From positions 1-64,000 of the forward strand of contig NZ_VIYJ01000002.1 in assembly GCF_008087085.1 (NCBI RefSeq): a stretch of 64,000 nt of DNA, read 5' to 3'. Position 1 is the first letter of the stretch; every line of letters begins with the position of its first letter. Below the pieces are notes generated by a model. It searched no databases. It was not told the DNA's origin and was given only the letters and a program-made list of their open reading frames with translations. This DNA is from Nocardioides rubriscoriae. GTDB taxonomy: Bacteria; Actinomycetota; Actinomycetes; Propionibacteriales; Nocardioidaceae. This document shows, piece by piece, positions 16,536 to 26,096 of this stretch. The position numbers and the translations under genes were made by a program.

Positions 16536-18958
16536 TTCACGCCGTTCTTGATGTCGGCAAGAGTCTTCTCGACGTCGCGGCAGGCATCAATCGGATCGCC
16601 GTGTTCGAGCTTGAAGTGGATTGAATTGGCCTTGCGGAGCGCCCACTTCCGGTAGCTGGCCTTGTCGAGCCATGTGTCGATCTTCGAAGGGTCGTCGATC
16701 GCAAGCGCGAGACGGTCCCGTGTCTTCGGCGCGTCTTCCCACGCCTTCTCGACCAGTTCGTGAGTTGCGCCGTTCGACAGCTCTCGAGCGAAGTACGTCT
16801 CCCGAGCCTGTGCCTCCAGCGCCATCCGGAGGAGGCCCGGAAGCACGCGACGTCGCGTTTCTTCCGGAAGGTCACTGTCCTTCACCAGGCCGAAGGCATC
16901 CCTCAAATAGCGTTCGGCGGGGCTGAAGGTCACGACCGGCGTTACCTTGGAGTTGGCTTCTCGAACAACCTCCAGCACCTTGATTGGGACATCCTTAGGC
17001 GCCCGACGTACTGCGCTGGCGAACCGGTCGTCGTGCGAGAAGACGACTACCTGCCTCGTCTTCGCGATCTCAAGTAGCACCTTGACGAGACCGTCTACCT
17101 TGGCGGGGTCCATCGCTTGCACGGGGTCGTCGAGTACGACGAAGCGGAACGGGCTCTCAGGCATTGTGGCTCTCGGAAGGAACAGGGCCAGCGCGAGCGA
17201 ATGGAGCTCGCCTTGGCTCATGACCGCGAGCGCGCCGGCATCCTCGCCGTCGACCTCGGCCGCTATCACCACGTGGCGGCGAGTATTGGAGCTCTCCAGC
17301 GTCAGCCCGGCAATCTCGACGTTGCTCTCCTGGCGGAGGCCCGCCCAGATCTTCTTCGCCTCGTCAGCGATGGGTTTGACACGTTCGTTCTTGAGGACGA
17401 TCTCGTTGTCCTTCAGCCACTTGTGGGCCAGTGTGGCCGTAGTCGCCGCAGGCTTTGCCGATTCCCACGCCTCCGCCGCATCGGCGAACGCAGCCAGGCG
17501 AGCAGCGACTTTGCTCCATGTCTCATCGAGGTTGCCGACGAGATCATCTGCCGTCGTCTGCAGAGCAGCAAGCGCCGCGCGAGCCGGCTCCACCTTTGTG
17601 GTCAGATGTTCGGTCAGGGCGAGTGGGTCGGAGGGGGCCGCGGCCCATACCTGCCAAGCAGCGGTCACGGTCTCGGCAAGTCCGGCTATTTGAACGGGCA
17701 GGTCGGCCTTGAGTGCCCCGGGTACGGGGCTGATCAGGGACCGGGCGCTGCTGAGCGCCGCGGAGTGCCGAACCCGGGCGGCTTGCAGTTCCGAGAGCTG
17801 CTCGTTGTCCCTCTCAAGTTCGGCACGAAGAGCCGCGACCCGTGCTGCATCGAGGAGGCCAGCGGCACAGACGGGGCACGCCTGGTCGCCCTCGTGGTCG
17901 TGTACGCCGATCGCGGCGCTGATCAGTTGACTGCGTCGCTGGAGCGCCTCCCCGACGCGGTCCCCGACATCGGCAAGGTGCCCAACGGCGGCTCGGAGCT
18001 CCTCTGCGGTCGACCGACAAGCTTCCTCCGATGGAAGGCCAAGCGGGAGCAGCGCGCGAAGGCGAGTCCCGACGCCGGTGTCGGGAGTCGTGCCCGTCGC
18101 AAGGCGGCGAAGCTCGTCGGTGTCGAGTGCCTTCGCACCAAGGAGCGCCGCTGCCTGTGTCGCACGCTCGTCCTCGAGTGCGTCAAGGGACTGCAAGACG
18201 GTCTTCCTGTCGCTCCGTAGAGCTGCCTCAGGGGCGACTGATGCCTTGCGGTGCTCGTCGAGAGCCTTGACTGCGGCCGTCAGTTGCTCCAGCCCGAGCA
18301 CCGTCGAGATGGCGTCGTACAGAACCTTGGGCTCAGCAGAGAGAAGTGCGCCGAGCTCCTCGTAGGTGAGCATCGGCCGAAACGTTGCCAGCGGGCCCGC
18401 CCAACCGAGGCTCGCAGCGCCTGCCTGCTTCTTCTCGCCGTGCCGTTGCAGTGAGGTCACCATTCCATCGAGGTCGGCGGCACTGGGCCACTCGATGCTC
18501 AGCCGTGTGGGACCGACGCCCTCCTCGGCCAGCGTCACGTCGATTCGGGTCGGATCGCCATCGTGGATGTTGCGCCACCGCTCCTTCCACTGGCTCGCGC
18601 GTGCATGCCAGCGATAGGTGGTCCCGGTCAGCGCCACTTCGAGTGCTTCGGCGAAGCTCGACTTGCCGGAGCCGTTCCGACCCGAGACGACGGTGAGTGA
18701 CGGGAACGGGTCGAGATCCAGTTGCGATTCGGGGCCGATGCCGCGAAAGCCGCGCACTTTGATCTGCTTGAGGAAGGCGCCGACCGGCTCAGCCTCTTCG
18801 CTGACCTCAGCCGTTGGTGCGGGCGGTGCATATCCGGCCATGTCTGCCAGCGCTGTCTTACCCTCCAATGCCGCAAGGATGAGCAGCTTCGCTTCGTCGG
18901 ACAGCTTCGCGTCCGCGTCCAGGCGCGCACTTACCCATGACGTTAGATCGCTGGTCAT
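16532..18958 (-). CDS. Rad50/SbcC-like ABC ATPase with zinc hook and helical C-terminal extension (candidate defence protein)
   Basis: 808 residues. An N-terminal ~60-residue helical region precedes the ABC core: IKVRGFRGIG, Walker A GRNGSGKSSFAEAL (~93-100), then coiled coil interrupted at about 360 by ACPVCAAGLL, a CxxC zinc hook as in Rad50. The second half-site has the signature MSQGELHSLALALF (~581), Walker B FVVLDDPVQAMDP (~606) and H-loop VVVFSHDDRF (~640). A further ~150 helical residues end with RKANSIHFKLEHG, which contains an R-x5-H spacing seen in HEPN ribonucleases. The layout parallels RloC-type anticodon nucleases (zinc-hook ATPase plus C-terminal nuclease) and Lamassu LmuB. 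Lamassu LmuA/LmuC partners are not adjacent. ATPase assignment is firm, defence role inferred. Confidence 0.75.
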   Translation of the reverse strand: MTSDLTSWVSARLDADAKLSDEAKLLILAALEGKTALADMAGYAPPAPTAEVSEEAEPVGAFLKQIKVRGFRGIGPESQLDLDPFPSLTVVSGRNGSGKSSFAEALEVALTGTTYRWHARASQWKERWRNIHDGDPTRIDVTLAEEGVGPTRLSIEWPSAADLDGMVTSLQRHGEKKQAGAASLGWAGPLATFRPMLTYEELGALLSAEPKVLYDAISTVLGLEQLTAAVKALDEHRKASVAPEAALRSDRKTVLQSLDALEDERATQAAALLGAKALDTDELRRLATGTTPDTGVGTRLRALLPLGLPSEEACRSTAEELRAAVGHLADVGDRVGEALQRRSQLISAAIGVHDHEGDQACPVCAAGLLDAARVAALRAELERDNEQLSELQAARVRHSAALSSARSLISPVPGALKADLPVQIAGLAETVTAAWQVWAAAPSDPLALTEHLTTKVEPARAALAALQTTADDLVGNLDETWSKVAARLAAFADAAEAWESAKPAATTATLAHKWLKDNEIVLKNERVKPIADEAKKIWAGLRQESNVEIAGLTLESSNTRRHVVIAAEVDGEDAGALAVMSQGELHSLALALFLPRATMPESPFRFVVLDDPVQAMDPAKVDGLVKVLLEIAKTRQVVVFSHDDRFASAVRRAPKDVPIKVLEVVREANSKVTPVVTFSPAERYLRDAFGLVKDSDLPEETRRRVLPGLLRMALEAQARETYFARELSNGATHELVEKAWEDAPKTRDRLALAIDDPSKIDTWLDKASYRKWALRKANSIHFKLEHGDPIDACRDVEKTLADIKNGVK

Positions 18959-19059
18959 TTTCTTCCCCCTCGGCGGCTCGTCGTCCGGACAACGCTAGTG
19001 GGGAGGTCCGACGCTGTCCGTAGACAATGCCGAACTTGCTGTCCGAGCAGCTGACCGAC

Positions 19060-19077
19060 GTCATCGACTTGTCATCG
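19060..19077. repeat. GTCATCG tandem half-sites, 11-bp period (copy 1 of 4)
   Basis: GTCATCGACTTGTCATCG: the 7-mer GTCATCG twice with an 11-base period, in the 246-base region between the divergent ATPase and PLD-SNF2 genes. Related sites stand at 47034, 56544 and 60209, all intergenic. Whether this is a regulator site or a recombination scar cannot be decided from sequence. Confidence 0.45.
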
Positions 19078-19204
19078 CGCCCTAAACGCGGGCGGCAATA
19101 GCATTTCTATGCCCTGAGCAGACCGCGAATCGTGCGGGTTGCGCACGTCATGTCGGTGGACGTCGGTAGGGTCATACACGACGAACTGACGCTATGGAGG
19201 ATCT

Positions 19205-22200
19205 GTGCCGGACATCTTCGACAATCTGAAGACAGAGTCGGCGATCGGACCTGCCCTCCAATCGGCCTTGACTGCCTTCGACACGTGCGACGTTGCGACT
19301 GGCTACTTCGACCTCCGCGGCTGGGCGAGTTTCGCCGACATCGTCGACAGCAAGGTCGCGACCCGGAATCCCGAGGACCCAGCGGTAGCCAGAGTCCTTG
19401 TCGGCATGGTCATGCCGGCTGACTCGGCACTGATGCTCTCTGCGCTGCAGGACGTCGTTCAGCCCCCGCCGTACGGCTCCGACATCAACGACATGTCCAA
19501 GGCCCTGGCGGCCAAGGAGCAGCTGGTCAAGCACTTGCGTACCCAGCTGATGCGAGGGCTGCCGTCTGCTGCGGAGCAGAAGACGCTCCAACAGCTCAAG
19601 TCCCAGCTTGAGTCGGGCGCCCTCGCGATGAAGGTGTTCACGACCGCGCCCCTTCACGGCAAGACCTACATCTTCCACGCACCCGGCAACGCGTTCGCTG
19701 AGCGTCGCGCGTACGTCGGCTCGTCGAACCTGACGAACGCAGGCTTCTTCAAGAACCTTGAGCTCAACATCGACGTCACTGACAATGACGCGTCCGGCAA
19801 GTTGGCTCAATGGTTCACGGATCGCTGGGATGATCCGTTTTCGCTACAGATCACGGCAGAGATCATCGAGCTGATCGAGGAATCCTGGGCGGCCGAGACC
19901 CAGCCGACGCCGTACGAGGTCTACCTCAAGGTCTGCCACGCGTTGTCCGAAGACGCGCGCGAGGGCATGGGATACGTCCTGCCTCCGTCTGTTGAGAACC
20001 TGCTCCTGGACTATCAGACGACTGCGGTGCGCACACTGGCCCGACGGATCGTCCGCCGCGGCGGGACCATGCTCGGAGACGTCGTCGGTCTCGGCAAGAC
20101 GCTGACCGCCATCGCGACCGCGCTGATGCTGGAGGCAGCAGAGGACTACACGACACTTGTGCTCTGTCCCAAGAACCTTGAGGACATGTGGGCGAAGCAC
20201 CTCGACAAGTACGGTCTCCTCGGTGCCCGTGTCGTGCCCTACTCGATGGCCGACAAGGTTCTGCCGGAGCTGAAGCGATTCCACCTCGTCATCTGCGATG
20301 AGTCCCACAACCTTCGAAACAACACGACCAAGGCTTCGGAGGCCATTCAGGACTATGTCAAGCGCAACGGCTCCAGGGTGTTGCTGCTGACCGCCACTCC
20401 GTACAACCTTGCCTTCGCGGACGTAGCCAATCAGATCGGCCTCTACATCGACGATGACGAGGATCTCGGCATCCAGCCGACCGCCGCGATGGCAAAGGAC
20501 CCGACCCTCGTCGACAAGGTCGACGGCAAGATCACGACGCTGGCTGCGTTCCGTCGCTCAGAGGAGCCCGAGGACTGGAAGCGCCTGATGAGCGACCATC
20601 TCGTGCGCCGCACCCGGTCGTTCATCAAGCGCACCGCCAAGAAGGAGACGGTGACGCTGCCGAACGGCTCCACCGTGGAGCGCGAGTACCTGGAGTTCGC
20701 GAACGGCCAACGGTTCCACTTCCCGACTCGCGTGCCTAAGCCGCTGAGCCTGGATTTCGCACATGACGACCCGGCGAGGCTCATGGAGGCTGACCAGACG
20801 CTCGATGACATTCGTGATCTGATGTTGCCTCGCTACCGGCTGGCGGAGTACGACGACCCGAAGGCTCCGCACTCAGCGAACGACACCAAGATCCTGGCCG
20901 ACATCCGCTCAGGCCGCGGCAACGTGAGTGGCTTCGTCCGTATCGGCCTGTTCAAGCGGCTGTCGTCATCTGGGCACTCGTTCATCCTGAGCCTGCAGCG
21001 CCAGCGAGCCCGCAACGAGCTGTTCATCTATGCCATGGATAACGGCTTGGACGTCCCACTCGGAAGCTTCGGCGACCACCAGTTCATGGTCTCCGACGAG
21101 GACCTTGAAGAAGACGAGGAGATGGGTGGCAGCTTGGAGTCCCGCTACCGCGAGCTCCAGCGGCGCCTGCCCTCCTCGACGAAGTGGCTCAGTTCCAAGG
21201 TCTTCAAGTCCACGCTAAAGAAGGACCTGGGACGTGACAACCGCATCGTCACCGACATGCTCGACCGGTTTGGTGCTTGGGACCCGTCAAAGGATTCGAA
21301 GGTCAACGCACTGGTCGACATGCTCCGTGACGATCACTCGGGCGAGAAGGTCCTGATCTTCACGGAGTACGCCGACACGGCGGGGTACGTCGCGAAGGCA
21401 CTGAAGGATGCAGGTATCGCGAATGTCGGCCTGGCCTTCGGCGACTCGGACGACCCGGCCGCCATCGCACGCCGGTTTTCTCCTGACAGTAACCGACTTC
21501 CCGGGGAGGAAGACGAACCGAAGCCGGTCGAGAATCCGATCGATGTGCTCATCGCTACGGATGTCCTGTCGGAAGGCCAGAACCTTCAGGACTCTCACAT
21601 CGTCGTCAATTACGACTTGCCCTGGGCGATCATTCGCATCATCCAGCGCGCCGGTCGTGTCGACCGAGTTGGACAGAAGTCGGACAAGGTCTTCATCTAC
21701 ATGCTCACGCACGAGAAGGTCGAGGACGCCATCCGCCTGCGCCAGCGAATCCGCCAGCGCCTTGGCGATAACGCGGCCGCATTCGGATCGGACGAGCGGT
21801 TCTTCGGTGACGCCAAGGAGGTCAATGTGCTCGATGACCTCTACAAGGGCGCGGTCCCAGGAGAGGACGAGTTGGAGCAAGAGGAGGGCGAAGCCGACGC
21901 CGTCAGCGAGGCGTGGCTCGTCTGGTCGAAGGTCAAGGAAGAGACACCAGCTATTGCGGCCAAGGTCATCAGGATGCAGGACATGGTCCACAGCACCCGT
22001 GACCCGTACGACAACGAGACGAAGACTGGTGTGGCGACCTACGCCAGCACCTCAACGGGCATCGACGCGTTCGCTGCGTCGTTCGACAACCCTGATGGTG
22101 GTGACGCGTTGGAGCGGCTACTGACACCTCTGGAGGCGCTACACATCTTCCGTGCCCAGGAGACAACGCCTACCGTCACCCAGCGCGCGGATCACTTCGC

Positions 22201-22525
22201 CCGCGAAGCAGCTCTTGTGCAGGGCAAGCTCAGTACCGAGATGGTCGCGGCTGGTGCTCTCCGGGGCATCCGCAAGTGGGCCGTGGAACGGCTCGGTGGG
22301 ACGATCTTCGGTGCAGACGCCAGCGACGCCGTGAGCGCCATGATGGAGCGCCCGCTGACCGAGTACGCGAACTCCCGCCTTCGGCAAGCTCGGCGGAGCA
22401 AGTACGCCGACCAGGATCTCGCCGACTTGGTCAAGCAACTGCATGACGAGGAGCGGCTGGTGATCGGCACAACCGACCAGGAAGAGATCAAGATCCTCTG
22501 CTCGATCGGGGTAACCGCACGATGA
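19205..22525 (+). CDS. PLD-domain SNF2-family helicase of a restriction/DISARM-like pair
   Basis: 1106 residues, GTG start with GGAGG four bases upstream. N-terminal phospholipase-D-like half-domain (~1-220) with HGKTYIFH and YVGSSNLTNAG (~150-185), the HxK...N pattern of PLD nucleases. Then a Superfamily 2 SNF2 core: motif I GDVVGLGKTLTAIATAL (~290), DESH box VICDESHNLRN (~361), LLLTATPYN, and C-terminal motifs LIATDVLSEGQNLQDSHIVV and IQRAGRVDRVGQ (~780-825). It overlaps the methyltransferase gene by four bases (ATGA). Such pairs belong to phage restriction modules in which the helicase-nuclease destroys unmethylated DNA. DrmA/DrmB of DISARM are absent here. Confidence 0.82.
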   Translation: MPDIFDNLKTESAIGPALQSALTAFDTCDVATGYFDLRGWASFADIVDSKVATRNPEDPAVARVLVGMVMPADSALMLSALQDVVQPPPYGSDINDMSKALAAKEQLVKHLRTQLMRGLPSAAEQKTLQQLKSQLESGALAMKVFTTAPLHGKTYIFHAPGNAFAERRAYVGSSNLTNAGFFKNLELNIDVTDNDASGKLAQWFTDRWDDPFSLQITAEIIELIEESWAAETQPTPYEVYLKVCHALSEDAREGMGYVLPPSVENLLLDYQTTAVRTLARRIVRRGGTMLGDVVGLGKTLTAIATALMLEAAEDYTTLVLCPKNLEDMWAKHLDKYGLLGARVVPYSMADKVLPELKRFHLVICDESHNLRNNTTKASEAIQDYVKRNGSRVLLLTATPYNLAFADVANQIGLYIDDDEDLGIQPTAAMAKDPTLVDKVDGKITTLAAFRRSEEPEDWKRLMSDHLVRRTRSFIKRTAKKETVTLPNGSTVEREYLEFANGQRFHFPTRVPKPLSLDFAHDDPARLMEADQTLDDIRDLMLPRYRLAEYDDPKAPHSANDTKILADIRSGRGNVSGFVRIGLFKRLSSSGHSFILSLQRQRARNELFIYAMDNGLDVPLGSFGDHQFMVSDEDLEEDEEMGGSLESRYRELQRRLPSSTKWLSSKVFKSTLKKDLGRDNRIVTDMLDRFGAWDPSKDSKVNALVDMLRDDHSGEKVLIFTEYADTAGYVAKALKDAGIANVGLAFGDSDDPAAIARRFSPDSNRLPGEEDEPKPVENPIDVLIATDVLSEGQNLQDSHIVVNYDLPWAIIRIIQRAGRVDRVGQKSDKVFIYMLTHEKVEDAIRLRQRIRQRLGDNAAAFGSDERFFGDAKEVNVLDDLYKGAVPGEDELEQEEGEADAVSEAWLVWSKVKEETPAIAAKVIRMQDMVHSTRDPYDNETKTGVATYASTSTGIDAFAASFDNPDGGDALERLLTPLEALHIFRAQETTPTVTQRADHFAREAALVQGKLSTEMVAAGALRGIRKWAVERLGGTIFGADASDAVSAMMERPLTEYANSRLRQARRSKYADQDLADLVKQLHDEERLVIGTTDQEEIKILCSIGVTAR

Positions 22526-25362
22526 GCGACGCACTGGTTCAGAAGGCAGACTCCGAGGACTTCGACCACCTCTTCCGGCTCGACCTGTTCTGGGGAGGTC
22601 CCGACCACGCGCCAATCCAGATCGAGCTTGATGATGGGTCCAAGGTCACGGCCACCAATGTGTCGTCCTACAAGGGCGTCCGAGTATGGGAGGTTCCGGC
22701 CCTTCCCGGTTCCGCTGGCGAGGCGAAGCTCGACCAACTCATAGCCAAGAACTCCACCAACCGTCTCGTGATCTTCCACGACGACGGGAAGCAGGTTTGG
22801 CGCTGGCCGTCACGCAGCAGCAAGGGTGGCGGCGTCATCTCGCGCCCGGCCCGGCACGTCCACAAGGTCGGAAACCCCGACCCGAAGTTCGCCGCCAAGC
22901 TCGACGCGATCCGGCTTCCCCAGACAGGGGTCGACGTCAACGAACTCCTTTCGCGTGTCCGGGGCGCGTTCGATGTCGAGACGAAGAACGAAACCAGACG
23001 CGCATCAAAGCTCATGGCCCAGATGTACGCCGCCGTCGAAAAGGGCTACCCGGCAAGCTTCGACGTCAAGCAGCGAGACCACGAGATCTCGGTGACGCTC
23101 GCGCGGGTCCTCTTCCTACTCTTTGGCGACGACACCGAGATGTGGAAGTCGGAGGACGGGGAGCCCCTGCCGGACCTGTTCCAAGACTTCATCAAGGACC
23201 ACACAGACCGCGACGGCGCCGACATCGCTGCTCGACTCAACTCGTTGTTCGTCGCATTGGATACCGCTCCAAACAAGCGCGCCGGGCTGGCTCCGGAACT
23301 TGCGATGTTCCCGTATGTCAACGGAGGCATCTTCGACGAGAAGATCACCCTGCCCGAACTCGACAACGACTTTCGCAAGGCCATCCTCGATGCCTCGGCT
23401 GTCGACTGGTCCACTATCAGCCCGGCCATCTTCGGCTCGATGTTTCAGTCTGTGCGCGACGCGCAGACGCGCCGCGAGCTCGGGGAGCACTACACATCCG
23501 AGGAGAACATCCTCAAGACCCTGAATCCGCTGTTCCTCGACGAGCTTCGTGCTGAGTTCGATGCTGCCCGCGAACGAGACACGGCACAGAAGCGTATCAA
23601 CGCCCTCAACGCCTTGTGGAAGAAGATCGGCGACATCCGGTACATGGACCCAGCCTGTGGGTGTGGCAACTTCATCATCGTCGCCTATCGGGAGTTGCGC
23701 GACCTTGAGCTTCGGATCATGGATGCGCTCGCTGACAATCAGCAAGGCGAGGACGCCGCGGCCCTCGACGCCGACTGGACGCACCTGCTGAAGGTCACTC
23801 TCGACCACTTCTACGGCATCGAGATCGACGAGTGGCCCGCGCGCATTGCCGAAACCGCGATGTTCCTCATCGACCGCCAGTGCGACCTCAAGATGAAGGA
23901 GCGATTTGGCGTCGCCCCGGAGCGCTTGCCGATCCAGAAGTCCGCGAAGATCAGCGTCGGTAACGCGCTTCAGCTGTCGTGGGCGGAGATACTCGAGCCG
24001 TCCGAGAATGTTGTGGTGGCGGGCAACCCGCCGTTCCTAGGGATTTCGCTCCGGTCAGCTGCGCAGACAGCCGAGCTGCAGGCGGTATGGGGAGCCCGCT
24101 ACCACGGCACCTTGGATTACGTGACCGGGTGGCATGCGTGTGCCTTGAGCTACTTCGGTGCGATTGCAGCTCGTTGGGCATTTGTCACGACCAACTCGAT
24201 CATGCAAGGCGAAGCAGCTGCACCACTTTTCCGGCCCATCCTCGACGCCGGATGGCAGATCAAGTTTGCGCACCGTACCTTCAAGTGGACGTCTGAAGCA
24301 TCCGGCCAAGCCGCTGTTCACTGCGTCATCATCGGGTTCGCTCGTGACCCGGGGGTCAAGCGGCTCTTCGACTACCCAACCATCGACAGCAGCCCAGTCG
24401 AGGTGACTGGGGTCAAGACCATTAACCCGTACCTCGTCGACGCCGCAAATGTCCTGGTCGAGTCCGTAAGCCGTCCGCTAAACCCCCAGATGGGCGAGGT
24501 CACGTACGGCAACAAGCCGACTGACGGTGGTTGGTTGATTGTCGAGGATGACGCGCTTGCCGAGGCTCGGGCGGATTCGGTGGCCGCGAAGTATTTGCGA
24601 CCATACGTAGGTGCACGCGAACTGCTGCATGGAGTTCAGCGTCACTGCCTGTGGTTGGTTGACTCCACACCATCAGAGAGGAAGCACAGTCCATTCATCT
24701 CCGAGCGCGTGAAGGGCCGGAGGACGTTCCTGCTTGACAGTGACGCCGCATCTACTCGTGCGTATGCAGATCAGGCTCACCTGTTTCGGCAGATCTCGCA
24801 GCCCGAGGTCCCATACCTCTGCATTCCTCGACACGTGAGCGAGACTCGCCCGTACTTCCTGAGCGCTCGATTTCCTGCGTCGGTGATTTGTAGCGATGCG
24901 AACTTCCTTAGTGAAGACGCAGACGGCATGGTGTTCGCGATCATCTCGTCGAAGATGTTCATGGTGTGGCAGCGAACGGTCGGTGGACGCATAAAGTCAG
25001 ACATTCGCTTCAACAAGTTGTTGTCGTGGAACACTTTCCCGCTGCCAACGCTGACGGAGGCTGACCGAACGGCCATCATCGACGGCGGGCATGGTGTACT
25101 TGAGGCGCGAGCAACGCTCTCTGATGTGTCGCTCGCGGGCATGTACCCCGCGTCAGGGATGGACCCGGGGTTGCAGCGCGCGCACGACTCGCTGGACAAG
25201 GCGGTGGACATGACTTTCGGTCTGAAGCACGCAGATCGGATCACTGACTTGGAGCGCCAGGAGATCCTCTTCGCCAAGTATCTGGAACTCTCGTCAGGAC
25301 TTCTAGCGGGCCTAAGTGCCACAAGATCCTCGCGACGGCGGACGACGAGAAGACCCTCATGA
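22522..25362 (+). CDS. N6-adenine DNA methyltransferase, MmeI/PglX-like
   Basis: 946 residues. SAM-binding motif I DPACGCGNFIIVAYREL at about 375-390, catalytic motif IV VAGNPPFLG at about 500, HYTSEENILKTL before the core, and a C-terminal target-recognition-like half (~600-930). NPPF places it among N6-adenine gamma-class enzymes similar to the methyltransferase parts of MmeI/type IIG and BREX PglX. The first ~100 residues (RLVIFHDDGKQVWRWPSRS) form a separate small domain; no clear PD-(D/E)XK triad was found there, so cleavage is probably done by the PLD-SNF2 partner. It would mark host sites as self. GC drops visibly in the recognition half (24100-25300), suggesting domain exchange. Confidence 0.82.
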   Translation: MSDALVQKADSEDFDHLFRLDLFWGGPDHAPIQIELDDGSKVTATNVSSYKGVRVWEVPALPGSAGEAKLDQLIAKNSTNRLVIFHDDGKQVWRWPSRSSKGGGVISRPARHVHKVGNPDPKFAAKLDAIRLPQTGVDVNELLSRVRGAFDVETKNETRRASKLMAQMYAAVEKGYPASFDVKQRDHEISVTLARVLFLLFGDDTEMWKSEDGEPLPDLFQDFIKDHTDRDGADIAARLNSLFVALDTAPNKRAGLAPELAMFPYVNGGIFDEKITLPELDNDFRKAILDASAVDWSTISPAIFGSMFQSVRDAQTRRELGEHYTSEENILKTLNPLFLDELRAEFDAARERDTAQKRINALNALWKKIGDIRYMDPACGCGNFIIVAYRELRDLELRIMDALADNQQGEDAAALDADWTHLLKVTLDHFYGIEIDEWPARIAETAMFLIDRQCDLKMKERFGVAPERLPIQKSAKISVGNALQLSWAEILEPSENVVVAGNPPFLGISLRSAAQTAELQAVWGARYHGTLDYVTGWHACALSYFGAIAARWAFVTTNSIMQGEAAAPLFRPILDAGWQIKFAHRTFKWTSEASGQAAVHCVIIGFARDPGVKRLFDYPTIDSSPVEVTGVKTINPYLVDAANVLVESVSRPLNPQMGEVTYGNKPTDGGWLIVEDDALAEARADSVAAKYLRPYVGARELLHGVQRHCLWLVDSTPSERKHSPFISERVKGRRTFLLDSDAASTRAYADQAHLFRQISQPEVPYLCIPRHVSETRPYFLSARFPASVICSDANFLSEDADGMVFAIISSKMFMVWQRTVGGRIKSDIRFNKLLSWNTFPLPTLTEADRTAIIDGGHGVLEARATLSDVSLAGMYPASGMDPGLQRAHDSLDKAVDMTFGLKHADRITDLERQEILFAKYLELSSGLLAGLSATRSSRRRTTRRPS

Positions 25363-25517
25363 ATGTCAACGAAGGCGTTCTGTCACCAAGGGCCCACAAC
25401 CACCTCCGATAACGACTCGATCCGATCGTCGCGAAAGATACTCGGCTCCGAGCTGACGAGGCATAGATGGGACTTAGAGGTCTGCCGCTCACCTCGCCAA
25501 GGTGCACGCGCCTGTCG

Positions 25518-26096
25518 TCAGTAGACGTGTGGGTGAGGATTTCGCAGCGCCTCGACGAGGTCGGGCCGGGCGGTAAGCGCGTCCCGCAGTCCACGCTTCG
25601 CTCGTGTTGTGCGCTGGTCGAGGTTCGCAACAGAGATCCCCAGCTCGGCAGCGAGCTCTGCCGCAGTGTCGTTATGGATGTAGCGCCGGCGGAGTAGGTG
25701 AGCCTCCTCGGCGGAAACGAGGGCGAACAGGTTATCGATGACCTCTCGACTCACGGCCGGCGCCGACGCGAACTGCGTCGAGCGCATGACTGCCATCGCC
25801 AAAGAGACCGGGTCTTCCTCGCCTTCGGCGAAGTTGTCAGCTGGGCGCCGCTGATCCGCGCGGGCGCGGTCGACGATGGCGTTCGACGTAGCAGTCTCGA
25901 GCCAGGCTGCAACGTTGGCGGGTGCATCGCCGTCGGGCCACGCTTGGAGGTACTTCATGAGGACGTCCTGGAAAAGGTCCTGGCGATCCTCAATCGACAG
26001 TCCGGCCCGGTAGCCGCGACGCCACACGATGGGTCTCGCGATCGCAACCAGTTCGTTCTTCTCCACGGTCGAAAGCGTAGGGCTACTGACCGACAC
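25518..26096 (-). CDS. Sigma-70-family (ECF-like) factor
   Basis: 192 residues from a GTG. Region 2-like segment at about 30-85 (IEDRQDLFQDVLMKYLQAWP ... WLETATSNAIVDRARADQRR) and region 4-like helix-turn-helix at about 130-180 (LLRRRYIHNDTAAELAAELG, then RTTRAKRGLRDAL). No anti-sigma gene is next to it. Its start overlaps the 3' end of the interrupted nuclease gene by 14 bases, so the pair forms an operon. A sigma factor coupled to a PD-(D/E)XK protein is unusual and may control the island's own genes. It converges on the methyltransferase gene across 155 bases in which I see nothing. Confidence 0.78.
   Translation of the reverse strand: MSVSSPTLSTVEKNELVAIARPIVWRRGYRAGLSIEDRQDLFQDVLMKYLQAWPDGDAPANVAAWLETATSNAIVDRARADQRRPADNFAEGEEDPVSLAMAVMRSTQFASAPAVSREVIDNLFALVSAEEAHLLRRRYIHNDTAAELAAELGISVANLDQRTTRAKRGLRDALTARPDLVEALRNPHPHVY

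Noticed and set aside
17117..18220. Plus-strand open frame opposite the zinc-hook ATPase
   Set aside because: Antisense to the coiled-coil part of a convincing ABC ATPase; no RBS or family signal.
16532..18958. Lamassu LmuB assignment
   Set aside because: A zinc-hook SMC-like protein alone is not enough; no LmuA effector or LmuC lies next to it, so only a general candidate is given.
19205..25362. DISARM assignment
   Set aside because: DrmA and DrmB, which define DISARM, are absent; the PLD and SNF2 parts are fused and only a methyltransferase accompanies them.
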